This document shows, in pieces, positions 18,694-26,920 of a DNA stretch of 64,000 nt. The position numbers were made by a program, and so were the translations under genes. The number at the start of each line of letters is the position of its first letter. Position 1 is the first letter of the stretch. Source of the stretch: Azospirillum sp051124815 (lineage in GTDB: Bacteria > Pseudomonadota > Alphaproteobacteria > Azospirillales > Azospirillaceae); contig NZ_CP118486.1 of the NCBI RefSeq assembly GCF_051124815.1, positions 248,001 through 312,000 of the forward strand, given 5' to 3'. The notes beneath the pieces are model-generated. The model searched no databases and was not told where the DNA came from. It worked only from the letters and a program-made list of their open reading frames with translations.

Positions 18694-19492
18694 GCGCCGC
18701 TGGACCCCATCGCCGCTGCTCCACGCCTCGGCCGCCCTGCATGTCGCCGCCCTGGCCGGTGTGGCGGCTTTGCCCGCGGCATGGCCCTGGGCGCTGGGCG
18801 CGATGGCCGGCAACCATGCCCTGCTCGGCGCCATCGGGCTCTGGCCGCGCAGCAACTTGCTCGGCCCCAACCTGCGCCGCCTGCCGGGGGAGAATGCGCG
18901 GCGGGGAGAAGTCGGCCTCTGCTTCGACGACGGCCCGGATCCGGAGGTGACGCCGGCCGTCCTCGACCAGCTCGACCGCATGAACGCCAAAGCAAGCTTC
19001 TTCTGCATCGCCGACCGCGCCGCCCACCACCCCGCCCTGATCGATTCCATCGTCCGCCGCGGCCATACGGTGGAGAACCACAGCTGGCACCATTCCCACC
19101 GCTTCGCCGCCATGGGCATCCGCGCCATCCGCCGCGAAGTGGGGGAGGCGCAGCGCATCCTGACCGACCTTGCCGGCCAGCCGCCCCGCTTCTTCAAGCC
19201 GCCGGCCGGCCTGCGCAACCCCCTGCTCGACCCCGTGCTCGCCGGTTGCGGCCTGCGGCTGGCGACCTGGACCCGGCGCGGCTACGACGCGGTGCGGCGC
19301 GACCCGGCCGGGGTGGAGCGGCGCCTCTTCCGCAATCTCGCCGCCGGCGACCTGCTGATGCTGCATGACGGGTCCGCCGCGCGTGGGGAAGACGGCCGGC
19401 CGGTGGTGCTGACGGTGCTGCCGCGCCTGCTCGACACCCTGGCCGCCCGTGGGCTTACCGCCGTATCGCTGGAGGTGGTGGGCGATGAGTGA
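18686..19492 (+). CDS. Membrane-anchored polysaccharide deacetylase (NodB domain)
   Basis: A protein of 268 aa with a hydrophobic N-terminus (about residues 10-55) and a NodB domain. Motif 1 is CFDDGPDPEVTP, with the catalytic and metal Asp pair D81-D82; motif 2 is HSWHH (H132 and H136), the metal ligands; motif 3 is PPAGLRNP; and the final LMLHD is present. All catalytic elements are therefore kept. Such enzymes remove N- or O-acetyl groups from carbohydrates. It lies inside the polyene operon with overlaps of 8 bp on both sides. This enzyme is not part of the core aryl polyene set that I know, so it may act on a sugar head group. Confidence 0.85.
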   Translation: MAERRWTPSPLLHASAALHVAALAGVAALPAAWPWALGAMAGNHALLGAIGLWPRSNLLGPNLRRLPGENARRGEVGLCFDDGPDPEVTPAVLDQLDRMNAKASFFCIADRAAHHPALIDSIVRRGHTVENHSWHHSHRFAAMGIRAIRREVGEAQRILTDLAGQPPRFFKPPAGLRNPLLDPVLAGCGLRLATWTRRGYDAVRRDPAGVERRLFRNLAAGDLLMLHDGSAARGEDGRPVVLTVLPRLLDTLAARGLTAVSLEVVGDE

Positions 19493-20294
19493 CGCCGTTT
19501 TCCGCGATCTGGCCGTCGCCGCCGCGCGGCCCTACCGCCGTTGCGGCCGTTACGCTTGGCATTTCGCCAAGGGCAAGCTGTCCGGCGACCCCGTTTTCCG
19601 CCACCTGCTGACCCACCCGCTGCTGCCCTCCCGTGGCCGATTGCTTGACCTCGGCTGCGGCCAAGGGGTTCTGACGGCGCTGCTGCGCACGGCGGCGGAA
19701 CGGCACGGCGCCGGCGGCTGGCCGGCCGATTGGCCCGTACCTCCCGCCGCCCTCGCCACACGGGGTGTCGAACTGTCGCCCAGACGGGTGCGGATCGCCC
19801 AAGCGGCATTGGGTGCCGACGCCGTCGTCCAGGGCGATATCCGTGACGCCGACCTGCCGGCCTGCGACGCCATCGTCATTCTCGATGTGCTGCTCTACCT
19901 CAGCCGAAGCGAACAGGCGGCAATGCTCGCCCGCTGCGCCGACGCACTGGCGCCGGGCGGACTGCTGCTGCTGCGGGAAGCCGACGCCGACGGCGGCCTG
20001 CCCTTTCAGGTCACCCGCTGGACCGAGCAGGTCGCCTGCGCCGCCCGTGGCCGCTGGCGCCAGCCCCTGACTTATCGCGCGGCGGCGGAGTGGTCGGCCC
20101 TGCTGGCCGATTTTGGTTTCGACACGGAGGCTCTGCCGATGAGCCAGGGCACACCCTTTGCCAACACCTTGTTCATAGGCCGCCGAAGCAACGCCTCAGT
20201 CCAAATTTGTCCTTCCGGGCGTGAATTTCCCAATGCTAGCATTTCACCGGAAATGAAACCGCAGACCACCGCCCGTCCTGCCCAACGATCATAA
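19485..20294 (+). CDS. SAM-dependent methyltransferase of the polyene cluster
   Basis: Class I methyltransferase of 269 aa with the SAM-binding motif LLDLGCGQGVL (about residues 46-56) and an acidic motif II (GVELSPRR). It may methylate the aryl head group or another part of the polyene, as ApeB-type enzymes are proposed to do. Its start overlaps the deacetylase gene by 8 bp. The last 40 residues (after FIGRRSNAS) look unlike the family and may reflect a longer reading frame. Confidence 0.78.
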   Translation: MSDAVFRDLAVAAARPYRRCGRYAWHFAKGKLSGDPVFRHLLTHPLLPSRGRLLDLGCGQGVLTALLRTAAERHGAGGWPADWPVPPAALATRGVELSPRRVRIAQAALGADAVVQGDIRDADLPACDAIVILDVLLYLSRSEQAAMLARCADALAPGGLLLLREADADGGLPFQVTRWTEQVACAARGRWRQPLTYRAAAEWSALLADFGFDTEALPMSQGTPFANTLFIGRRSNASVQICPSGREFPNASISPEMKPQTTARPAQRS

Positions 20295-20304
20295 GAACTT
20301 CATC

Positions 20305-21498
20305 GTGCATCCACTTTCCCTAAGCCATATGAGCATCGTCAGCGGTCTTGGCGCAGGCCAGGATGCAACCCTGGATGCTCTGCGCAACGGCCGGGGCGGC
20401 CTGAAACCTTGCAGTTTCGAGACGGTCACGCTCGACACGCACATCGGCGAGGTCGCGGGGGTGGAGGACGTCCTCCTGCCGCCGGAGCTTGCGAGCTATG
20501 ATTGCCGCAACAACCGGCTGGCCGAGATGGCGCTGTACCAGGACGGCTTCGCCGACGCCGTCGCCGCGGCCCGCGAGCGTTACGGCGCCCATCGGATCGG
20601 GGTTTTCCTGGGCACCAGTACCTCCGGCATCCTGTCAGCCGAACTGGCGTTCCGGGCGCGCGATCCGCAGACCGGGGCACTGCCCGCCGCCTTCAGCTTC
20701 GCTACCACCCACAGCACCGGCTCGCTCGCCGACTTCGTCCGGCATCGGCTGAATCTCGAGGGGCCGGCCTTCGTCGTCTCATCCGCCTGCGCCACGACGT
20801 CGAAGGTCTTCGCCAACGCCGCGCGCATGATCGCCACCGGGCTATGCGACGCAGCGGTGGTCGGCGGTGCCGACAGCCTGTGCCTGACGACGCTCTACGG
20901 CTTCCATTCGCTGGAACTCGTTTCTCCCACCCCCTGCCGGCCCTTCGATGCGGAGCGCAGCGGCGTCTCGCTCGGCGAGGGCGCCGGCTTCGCCCTGCTG
21001 GAACGCGCGGCCCCGAAGCCCGCACCCGGCACCATCAATCTGCTGGGAACCGGCGAAAGCAACGACGCGCACCACATGTCGACCCCGCATCCGGAAGGGC
21101 TGGGCGCCCGACTGGCGATGGAGCGGGCGCTGGCCAGTGCCGGCCTGCGCCCCGGCGACATCGACTACGTCAACCTGCACGGCACCGCGACCACCTATGG
21201 CGACGCGGCGGAGGATCAGGCGATCACCGGCCTGCTCGGCACCCGCACCCCGGTCAGCTCGACCAAGGGCTACACCGGCCACACGCTGGGGGCCGCCGGC
21301 ATCGTCGAGGCGATCATCAGCGTGCTGGCGCTGCGCACCGGCCTGATCCCCGGAAGCCCGCAGACCCGTACCCTCGACCCCGCCCTGCGCAGCCGTTACC
21401 TGCAGGCCAACGAGAACGGACGGCTCGACCGGGTGATGACCAACTCCTTCGGCTTCGGCGGCAGCAACAGCAGCCTGATCTTCGGGTGGGCCGCCTGA
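20305..21498 (+). CDS. Beta-ketoacyl-ACP synthase of the polyene cluster
   Basis: Ketosynthase of the FabB/FabF type, 397 aa. It has a full Cys-His-His triad: C162 in VVSSACATTSK, H292 in NLHGTATTYGD and H326 in TGHTLGAAG. It condenses malonyl-ACP with the growing chain. The GTG at 20305 is the likely start. It is followed with a one-base overlap by a chain-length-factor partner, forming the KS/CLF pair typical of aryl polyene synthases. Confidence 0.9.
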   Translation: MHPLSLSHMSIVSGLGAGQDATLDALRNGRGGLKPCSFETVTLDTHIGEVAGVEDVLLPPELASYDCRNNRLAEMALYQDGFADAVAAARERYGAHRIGVFLGTSTSGILSAELAFRARDPQTGALPAAFSFATTHSTGSLADFVRHRLNLEGPAFVVSSACATTSKVFANAARMIATGLCDAAVVGGADSLCLTTLYGFHSLELVSPTPCRPFDAERSGVSLGEGAGFALLERAAPKPAPGTINLLGTGESNDAHHMSTPHPEGLGARLAMERALASAGLRPGDIDYVNLHGTATTYGDAAEDQAITGLLGTRTPVSSTKGYTGHTLGAAGIVEAIISVLALRTGLIPGSPQTRTLDPALRSRYLQANENGRLDRVMTNSFGFGGSNSSLIFGWAA

Positions 21499-22307
21499 TG
21501 CGCGCCTATGTCGAGGGCATCGGCCTGCTCGGCCCCGGTCTTCCGGGCTGGGCGGAGTCGCGCGCCATCCTGGCCGGCGAAAATTTCTATGTCGCGGCGC
21601 CGGCCATGCTGACCGCCAGTCCGCTCCTGCCCGCAGCCGAACGGCGGCGCAGCGTGCCCACCGTCAAACTCGCCATGGCGGTGGGTGCGGAGGCGTTGGA
21701 GCAGGCCGGCCGCGACCCGGCCACCGTCGCCACCGTCTTCACCTCCTCCAGCGGCGATCCCGACACGCTGCACCAGATCCTGGAGACCCTGGCAACGGAA
21801 GAGCGCGACATCTCGCCGACGCGCTTCCACAACTCCGTCCACAACGCGCCGGCCGGCTATTGGAGCATCGCCACCCGCTGCCGCGAGCCCTCCACCAGCC
21901 TGTCGGCCCATGACGAAAGCTTCCAGACCGGCCTGCTGGAGGCGGCGGCGGAGGTCTCGGCCGATGGCTGGACCGTCGGGCTGATCGCCTACGACCTGCC
22001 TTATCCGGAGCCGCTGAACAAGGTCCGCCCCATCGCGGGCATCTTCGGCACCGCCCTGCTGCTGGTCCCGCAACCGACCGACCGCTGCCTCGCCCGGCTG
22101 GACATCGCCCTGTCGCGCGGAGGGGAACCGGTCAGCCGCATGGCCGATCTCGGGCTGGAGGCCCTGCGCTCCGGCAACCCGACCGCCCGCGCCCTGCCGC
22201 TGCTGGCGGCGCTGGCACGGGTCGGCGCGGGCGGCACGCCGGAAACGGTGGTGCTCGACCTGCCGCCGGGCGGGCGGGTGGTGGTGCGGGTCGGCGCGCC
22301 ATGCTGA
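21498..22307 (+). CDS. Ketosynthase-like chain length factor (KS without active Cys)
   Basis: A 269-aa protein of the ketoacyl-synthase N-terminal type (Ketoacyl-synt_2-like) that lacks the nucleophile Cys; the region SPTRFHNSVHNAPAGYWSIA is characteristic. It would form a heterodimer with the upstream ketosynthase and set chain length. It is much shorter than an active ketosynthase, which is normal for this partner. It overlaps both neighbours by a few bases. Confidence 0.83.
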   Translation: MRAYVEGIGLLGPGLPGWAESRAILAGENFYVAAPAMLTASPLLPAAERRRSVPTVKLAMAVGAEALEQAGRDPATVATVFTSSSGDPDTLHQILETLATEERDISPTRFHNSVHNAPAGYWSIATRCREPSTSLSAHDESFQTGLLEAAAEVSADGWTVGLIAYDLPYPEPLNKVRPIAGIFGTALLLVPQPTDRCLARLDIALSRGGEPVSRMADLGLEALRSGNPTARALPLLAALARVGAGGTPETVVLDLPPGGRVVVRVGAPC

Positions 22308-22750
22308 TGACGCACGAACAGCTGGCGGCGCTGATCCCCCATGCCGGCACCATGTGCCTGCTGGACGGCGTTCTGTCCTGGGACCGCAGCCGCATCCGCT
22401 GCATCGCCCGCAGCCACCTCGACATGGACAATCCGCTGCGCCATGCCGGGCGGCTCGCCGCGCTGTGCGGAGTCGAATACGCCTCCCAGGCGATGGCGGT
22501 GCATGGCGGGCTGACGGCCGGCGGCGAGCGCCCCGCTGCCGGCTATCTCGCCAGCCTGCGCGACCTCGCCTGCCACGTCGCCAGGCTCGACGACATCGCG
22601 GAGGAACTGGTCATCGACGCCGAAAACCTGACCGGCGAGGGCAGCCGCGTGATCTACGCCTTTGCCGTCTCCGTCAGCGGCCGAGAACTGCTGAGCGGCC
22701 GGGCGGCGGTGGTGATCGACCCCGAGATTATTAGGGTGGGGAAGGCATGA
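22301..22750 (+). CDS. 3-hydroxyacyl-ACP dehydratase (ApeP-type)
   Basis: Hot-dog fold protein of 149 aa, similar to ApeP/COG4706, with IPHAGTMCLLDGVLSWD at the N-terminus and the helix region RLAALCGVEYASQAMAVHGG. It probably works with the small FabZ-like dehydratase to make the polyene double bonds; in characterised systems the two form a complex. It starts at ATG 22301 or 22307, inside the chain-length-factor gene. Confidence 0.82.
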   Translation: MLMTHEQLAALIPHAGTMCLLDGVLSWDRSRIRCIARSHLDMDNPLRHAGRLAALCGVEYASQAMAVHGGLTAGGERPAAGYLASLRDLACHVARLDDIAEELVIDAENLTGEGSRVIYAFAVSVSGRELLSGRAAVVIDPEIIRVGKA

Positions 22751-22780
22751 GGGGGATGTTGAGCGCAATACGGCGAAATC

Positions 22781-22894
22781 TCCCTCTCCCCCCCGGGGAG
22801 AGGGTCGGGGTGAGGGGGAGGCACTGCGTGCCCTTCCGAGAATCCTCCCCCCGCGTCCCCCTCACCCTAACCCTCTCCCCGGGGGGGAGAGGGG
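22781..22894. repeat. Paired-palindrome (REPIN/BIME-like) element, copy C
   Basis: The two arms match copies A and B (CCCTCTCCC...GGGGAGAGGG plus GGGGTGAGGGGG, and the reverse complement CCCCCTCACCCTAACCC), but the middle is shorter and different. The unit is about 114 bp. It lies inside the polyene operon, between the dehydratase and the ketoreductase genes. Confidence 0.7.
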
Positions 22895-22928
22895 ATTCAT
22901 CCGCACTGGATGACTATGAGCGTTCTCC

Positions 22929-23654
22929 ATGGGCATGAAACGCGCACTCGTCACCGGCGGCAGCGGCGCGCTGGGTGCCGCCATCTGCAGGGCACTGGCC
23001 GCCGGAGGCCGCCATGTGCTGGTTCATGCCAACGGCTCCCCCGCCCGCGCCGAAGCGTTGGCGGCGGAGATCGTGGCATCCGGCGGATCGGCGGAGGCAA
23101 TCGTCTTCGACGTTACCGATGCGGAGGCCACCGCCGCCACCCTGGAGCGGGTGCTGGAGTCCGGCCCAATCCAGATCCTGGTCAACAATGCCGGTATCCA
23201 CGACGACGCGGTGATGCCGGCGATGCAACGGGAGCAGTGGGGCCGCGTCATCGATGTCTCGCTGAACGGCTTCTTCAACGTGACGCAGCCGCTGCTGATG
23301 CCGATGATCGGCACGCGATGGGGCCGGATCGTCAACCTGTCATCGGTGGCGGCCATTGCCGGCAACCGTGGCCAGACCAACTACGCCGCCGCCAAGTCTG
23401 GGTTGCATGGCGCCACCAAATCCCTGGCGCTGGAACTGGCCCCGCGCGGCATCACCGTCAACGCGGTGGCGCCCGGCATCATCGCCTCGCCGATGGCCGA
23501 CGCCGCCTTCGACGCCGAGACGGTCAGACGGATGGTGCCGATGAAGCGTGCCGGCCGGCCGGAGGAGGTGGCCGACCTCGTCGCCTTCCTGGCCTCCGAC
23601 CGCGCCGCCTACATTTCCGGCCAGATCGTCTCGATCAACGGGGGGATGATCTGA
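22929..23654 (+). CDS. 3-oxoacyl-ACP reductase (FabG-like, ApeQ-type)
   Basis: SDR of 241 aa that reduces the keto group made by the ketosynthase. It shows TGGSGALG for NADP, NNAG, the catalytic S in NLSSVAA, YAAAK, and the C-terminal ISGQIVSINGGMI of FabG. It is the last gene of the rightward operon. Its end overlaps by 20 bp the end of the convergent glycosyltransferase gene. A repeat element separates it from the upstream genes. Confidence 0.88.
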   Translation: MGMKRALVTGGSGALGAAICRALAAGGRHVLVHANGSPARAEALAAEIVASGGSAEAIVFDVTDAEATAATLERVLESGPIQILVNNAGIHDDAVMPAMQREQWGRVIDVSLNGFFNVTQPLLMPMIGTRWGRIVNLSSVAAIAGNRGQTNYAAAKSGLHGATKSLALELAPRGITVNAVAPGIIASPMADAAFDAETVRRMVPMKRAGRPEEVADLVAFLASDRAAYISGQIVSINGGMI

Positions 23655-24420
23655 GCGGACGGGAGCGTACCCGCCGGACCGCCAGCATCGGCAGCCGGCC
23701 GATGAAGCCCAGCATCAGCCGGGTGTGCATCCAGGTCAGCAGGGCGTTGTCGCGGACATAGTTGAAGTGGGAAACCCCGCCCTCCTCCACCTTGAAATAG
23801 CGGACGGGGGCCGGCACGTTGATGGTCGGCAGGCCCGCCCAGCACAGCCGCACCGCCGCCTCCGGATCGAAGTCGAAGCGACGCATCCACGGATTGCGCC
23901 GCATCACGGCTGCCAAGGGCTTGATCGGATAGACGCGGAAGCCGAACAGCGAATCGCCGATCCCGCCCCACAGCGTTTCCAGATTGGCCCACCAGTTGGA
24001 GATCCTGCGTCCCCCCACCCGCAGCCGCGGCGCGCCGGCATCGAACACCGGCTTTCCCAGCACCAGCGCATCGGGGTTGGCCAGCGACACCCCCTGGAAC
24101 TGCGGGATGCGGTCGGCCGGATGCTGGCCGTCGGCGTCCATGGTCAGCGCATGAGTGAAGCCGCAGCGCTCCGCCTCCGCCAGCCCATGCAGGACGGCGG
24201 CGCCCTTGCCGCGGTTGGCCGGCAGTTCCAGCACGCGCAGATGCGGATCCGCCTCGGCCATCGCCCGCAGATCCGCCGCCGTTCCGTCGGTGCTGCCGTC
24301 GATCACGACCCAGACCGGCGCCCAATGCGCGCGGGCATCCCGCACCGTCTCGAACAGTTTCGGCCCGGTGTTGTAGCTGGGGATCAGGACCAGATGGCTG
24401 GTCGAAGGGTCGGGTGTCAC
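23635..24420 (-). CDS. Family 2 glycosyltransferase
   Basis: Cytoplasmic, membrane-associated GT2 enzyme of 261 aa. It has the nucleotide-binding start VLIPSYNTGPKLFETV, a DGSTDGT segment, and the metal-binding DADGQHP (about residues 91-97). It could attach a sugar to the polyene or its lipid carrier. I took the GTG at 24420, which overlaps the upstream acyltransferase stop (GTGA), as the start. It belongs to a three-gene leftward operon with a PlsC-like and a halogenase-like gene, the trio also known from xanthomonadin loci. Confidence 0.85.
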   Translation of the reverse strand: MTPDPSTSHLVLIPSYNTGPKLFETVRDARAHWAPVWVVIDGSTDGTAADLRAMAEADPHLRVLELPANRGKGAAVLHGLAEAERCGFTHALTMDADGQHPADRIPQFQGVSLANPDALVLGKPVFDAGAPRLRVGGRRISNWWANLETLWGGIGDSLFGFRVYPIKPLAAVMRRNPWMRRFDFDPEAAVRLCWAGLPTINVPAPVRYFKVEEGGVSHFNYVRDNALLTWMHTRLMLGFIGRLPMLAVRRVRSRPLRSSPR

Positions 24421-25199
24421 AGCTCTGTCCTGTAGTGGCGTTCCAGATCCTCGACCAGCCCACGCACGTCCGACGGCGGATCGAAGCGGCGGCCGAGGCG
24501 GACGGTGTAGACCAGCGGGAACTCCGGCTTGCGGAACAGCGGCCAGCCCTTGCCGAGGAAATTGCTGTTGGCGTCGATGAAGACGGTCTGCACCGGTGCC
24601 CCCGCCGTCTTGGCGATCAGCGCGAAGCCGCCCTTCAGCGGGTTGACCGGCGCCCGCTCCGTCCTTGTGCCTTCGGGGAAGATCAGCAGTTGGTGGCCGG
24701 CGCGCACCCGCTGAGCCGCCGCCTTGACCAGTGAGTTCGGCGCGTCGTTGCGGATATAGCCGGCCATCCGCGCACCGCCGCCGAAAAGAAGGTTGTCGTA
24801 GACCGGGGCCTTGGCGATGCACACCACGTCCGGCAGGCGCGAGATCAACAGCACGGCGTCCAGGATCGACGGATGGTTCGGGCAGATCAGCAGGCCACCA
24901 TCGCCCTTCAATTCGTCCAGGGCCGACAGGTCGGTCTTCAGCACCCCGCAGGCGCGCAGCGTGCCCAGATACAGGCGGAATCCCGTCCTGATCGCCTGCC
25001 GTCCGAGCGGCCCGGCGACCCGACGCGGCAAAAGCGGGCCGATCAGCGCTGCCGTCAGGCTCCAGGCGAGCGACATCAGGCCGAACAGGAACAGCAGGCC
25101 GTAGAACAGGGGATACTCCCAGGCCCGCCGGACCGTGCCGAGAAAGCCTAGGCCGCGTCGCCCACGGGGGTGCGCACGTTCCGCCGCCGTTTCCGCCAT
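24417..25199 (-). CDS. PlsC-type 1-acyl-glycerol-phosphate acyltransferase
   Basis: Membrane acyltransferase of 260 aa. A hydrophobic anchor (about residues 30-55) precedes the catalytic NHPSILD (His-x4-Asp) and the FPEGTRT motif. It may transfer the finished polyene acyl chain to a glycerol- or sugar-based lipid. Its start lies 52 bp inside the halogenase-like gene and its stop overlaps the glycosyltransferase start. Confidence 0.87.
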   Translation of the reverse strand: MAETAAERAHPRGRRGLGFLGTVRRAWEYPLFYGLLFLFGLMSLAWSLTAALIGPLLPRRVAGPLGRQAIRTGFRLYLGTLRACGVLKTDLSALDELKGDGGLLICPNHPSILDAVLLISRLPDVVCIAKAPVYDNLLFGGGARMAGYIRNDAPNSLVKAAAQRVRAGHQLLIFPEGTRTERAPVNPLKGGFALIAKTAGAPVQTVFIDANSNFLGKGWPLFRKPEFPLVYTVRLGRRFDPPSDVRGLVEDLERHYRTEL

Positions 25200-26461
25200 G
25201 CCATGTAGTTCCTTTTGAAGTCCAGCAGGGCGTTCATGTAGTAGATCGCCTTGAATATCTTCAGCCGCGTCTTGATCGGCGATGGGCGAAAGACGTCGCC
25301 GGCCAGAAGCGACAGCAGCGCCTCCTCCACCCGGAAGACGTTGCGTGGTCCCATGAACAGGTTGCGCAGCGCCGGCGTCGTCACCCGGTAGATGTACCAG
25401 GAGAAGGTGCCGATGCCCTGGCGGACCGTCCGCTCGAAACGCTTCAGCACCTGTTCCTGCCGTGCCGGCTCGCGCAGGCAGGCATCGACCGCCTCGGCCC
25501 CTTCGAAAGCGCTGGTCATCGCCAGATAGACGCCGGTGGAGAACACCGGGTCGATGAAGGCGAAGGCATCGCCCAGCATGACGTAGCCCGGCCCCGACAT
25601 GCGGTCGGCCTGGTAGGAGAAGTTGCCGGTCCCCGTCACCGGGCCGGTCAGTTCCGCCCCCTCCAGCCGCTCCGCCAGCGCCGGGCAGAGCGCCACGGTG
25701 TCGAGGAAGAAGCGGGTCTGGTCGGTCTTGCGCGTCTTGAAGTAATAGGGCCAGCAGACCGCGCCGACGCTGGTGGTGCCGTCCGCCAGCGGGATGAACC
25801 AGAACCAGCCATGGTCGAACCAGAAGACGGTGATGTTGCCTTCGGCCTTGCCCGGCAGCCGCTTGGCGCCGGTGAAATGGCCGAACATCGCCGCGCTGTT
25901 GTGCTTGAGGTTGCGCCGCTTGATGCCGAAGCGCGACGCCAGCAGTGTATCGCGGCCGGACGCATCGACCAGGAAGCGCGTGCGCAGGGTGCGGATCGTG
26001 CCGTCCTCCTGCCGCGCGGTGACGATGGTTCCCTCGGCGCCCCGGATGTCGACGTCCGTCACCTTGCAGCCCTCGACGACGGAGGCTCCCTTGGCGGCGG
26101 CGTTGCGGATCAGGATGTGGTCGAATTCCGACCGCCGGACCTGAAAGGCATAGGGCTTGGTCTTGTCCCAGGCGTTGGCGAAATCGAAGGTGACCGCCTT
26201 GCCGTGGTAGGGCGACACGAACTCCGCCCCATATTTCAACATGCCGACCCGCTCCACCTCCTTCAGCACGCCCAACCGCTCCAGCAGGGGCAGGTTGCAG
26301 GGAAGCAGGGATTCGCCGATGTGGAAACGCGGGTGATGGTCCTTTTCCAGCAGAACCACCCGATGGCCCTTGCCGGCCAGCAGCGCTGCAGCGGTCGAGC
26401 CGGCCGGGCCGCCCCCCACCACCAGGACATCGCAATCGTAATCGGAACCGTTCGACACCAT
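25148..26461 (-). CDS. Flavin-dependent halogenase-like FAD monooxygenase
   Basis: FAD protein of 437 aa. It has the dinucleotide fold VVGGGPAGSTAAALLAG (residues 14-30) and the ESLLP segment. The halogenase signature WxWxIP is intact as W219-F-W221-F-I-P224. A lysine (K76, in VGMLKYGAEF) stands where halogenases carry the lysine that forms or guides HOX. LGDAFAFIDPVFSTGVYLAM is the second FAD region. It most resembles variant-B halogenases that act on carrier-bound aromatic substrates (CndH, PltA type). Geranylgeranyl-reductase-like oxidoreductases share the fold, so halogenation is an inference. Xanthomonadins are brominated aryl polyenes, which makes the context apt. Confidence 0.75.
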   Translation of the reverse strand: MVSNGSDYDCDVLVVGGGPAGSTAAALLAGKGHRVVLLEKDHHPRFHIGESLLPCNLPLLERLGVLKEVERVGMLKYGAEFVSPYHGKAVTFDFANAWDKTKPYAFQVRRSEFDHILIRNAAAKGASVVEGCKVTDVDIRGAEGTIVTARQEDGTIRTLRTRFLVDASGRDTLLASRFGIKRRNLKHNSAAMFGHFTGAKRLPGKAEGNITVFWFDHGWFWFIPLADGTTSVGAVCWPYYFKTRKTDQTRFFLDTVALCPALAERLEGAELTGPVTGTGNFSYQADRMSGPGYVMLGDAFAFIDPVFSTGVYLAMTSAFEGAEAVDACLREPARQEQVLKRFERTVRQGIGTFSWYIYRVTTPALRNLFMGPRNVFRVEEALLSLLAGDVFRPSPIKTRLKIFKAIYYMNALLDFKRNYMAWRKRRRNVRTPVGDAA

Positions 26462-26540
26462 GGGTTTTGCCGCTCTCCCGCTTGTCCCGCTGTGGGATGT
26501 TCGACGTGGTACCCGTTCCTGGCAATGCGACCGGCAATTC

Positions 26541-26560
26541 TTGCGAAGATTTTATCGCAA
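26541..26560. promoter_or_regulatory. Palindrome upstream of the halogenase-like operon
   Basis: TTGCGAAGATTTTATCGCAA has TTGCGA/TCGCAA arms around 8 bases. It is 80 bp upstream of the halogenase-like start and within the 459-bp divergent region to the methyltransferase gene. The rest of that region (26462-26920) holds no gene; it is AT-richer near 26620-26720. I infer an operator for an unknown regulator. Confidence 0.4.
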
Positions 26561-26920
26561 CCTCTGGCGCGCAATCCAGGGACAAAAGCCCGACATTGCC
26601 CTTTATCCGGGGCCTAGCCAAAGGATATATCCACCCACCGATAACATCACTGTTTCCTGTTCGAATATACTCCGCAGAAAAGTTTCGGATTGATTTGAAA
26701 CACCGCCGCACAGTGCTGCAGAATTTCCGCCGATGCACTTGAGTTTGCGCAACTGTCTTGATTGGTTACCCATTTGGCGACATGCGATGCCGCTTGCCTA
26801 CCGGGCCCACCGCCCACAAGATGCCGACGGCGCGAAACGACCGCCTCAACCGGGGACGATGGTGCGTGTGTTGCCAACGACGCATGCCCTTTCAGCCCGG
26901 GCCGCGAAGGAGATACCGCC

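Noticed and set aside
8192..22894. CRISPR-like repeats
   Set aside because: The repeats are inverted pairs with unequal middles, only three or four copies, kilobases apart, and there are no cas genes. They are REP/REPIN-like.
24417..26738. A single fused protein of 773 residues (halogenase region plus acyltransferase)
   Set aside because: The long frame only reads through the halogenase gene out of phase. The acyltransferase begins at its own ATG at 25199.
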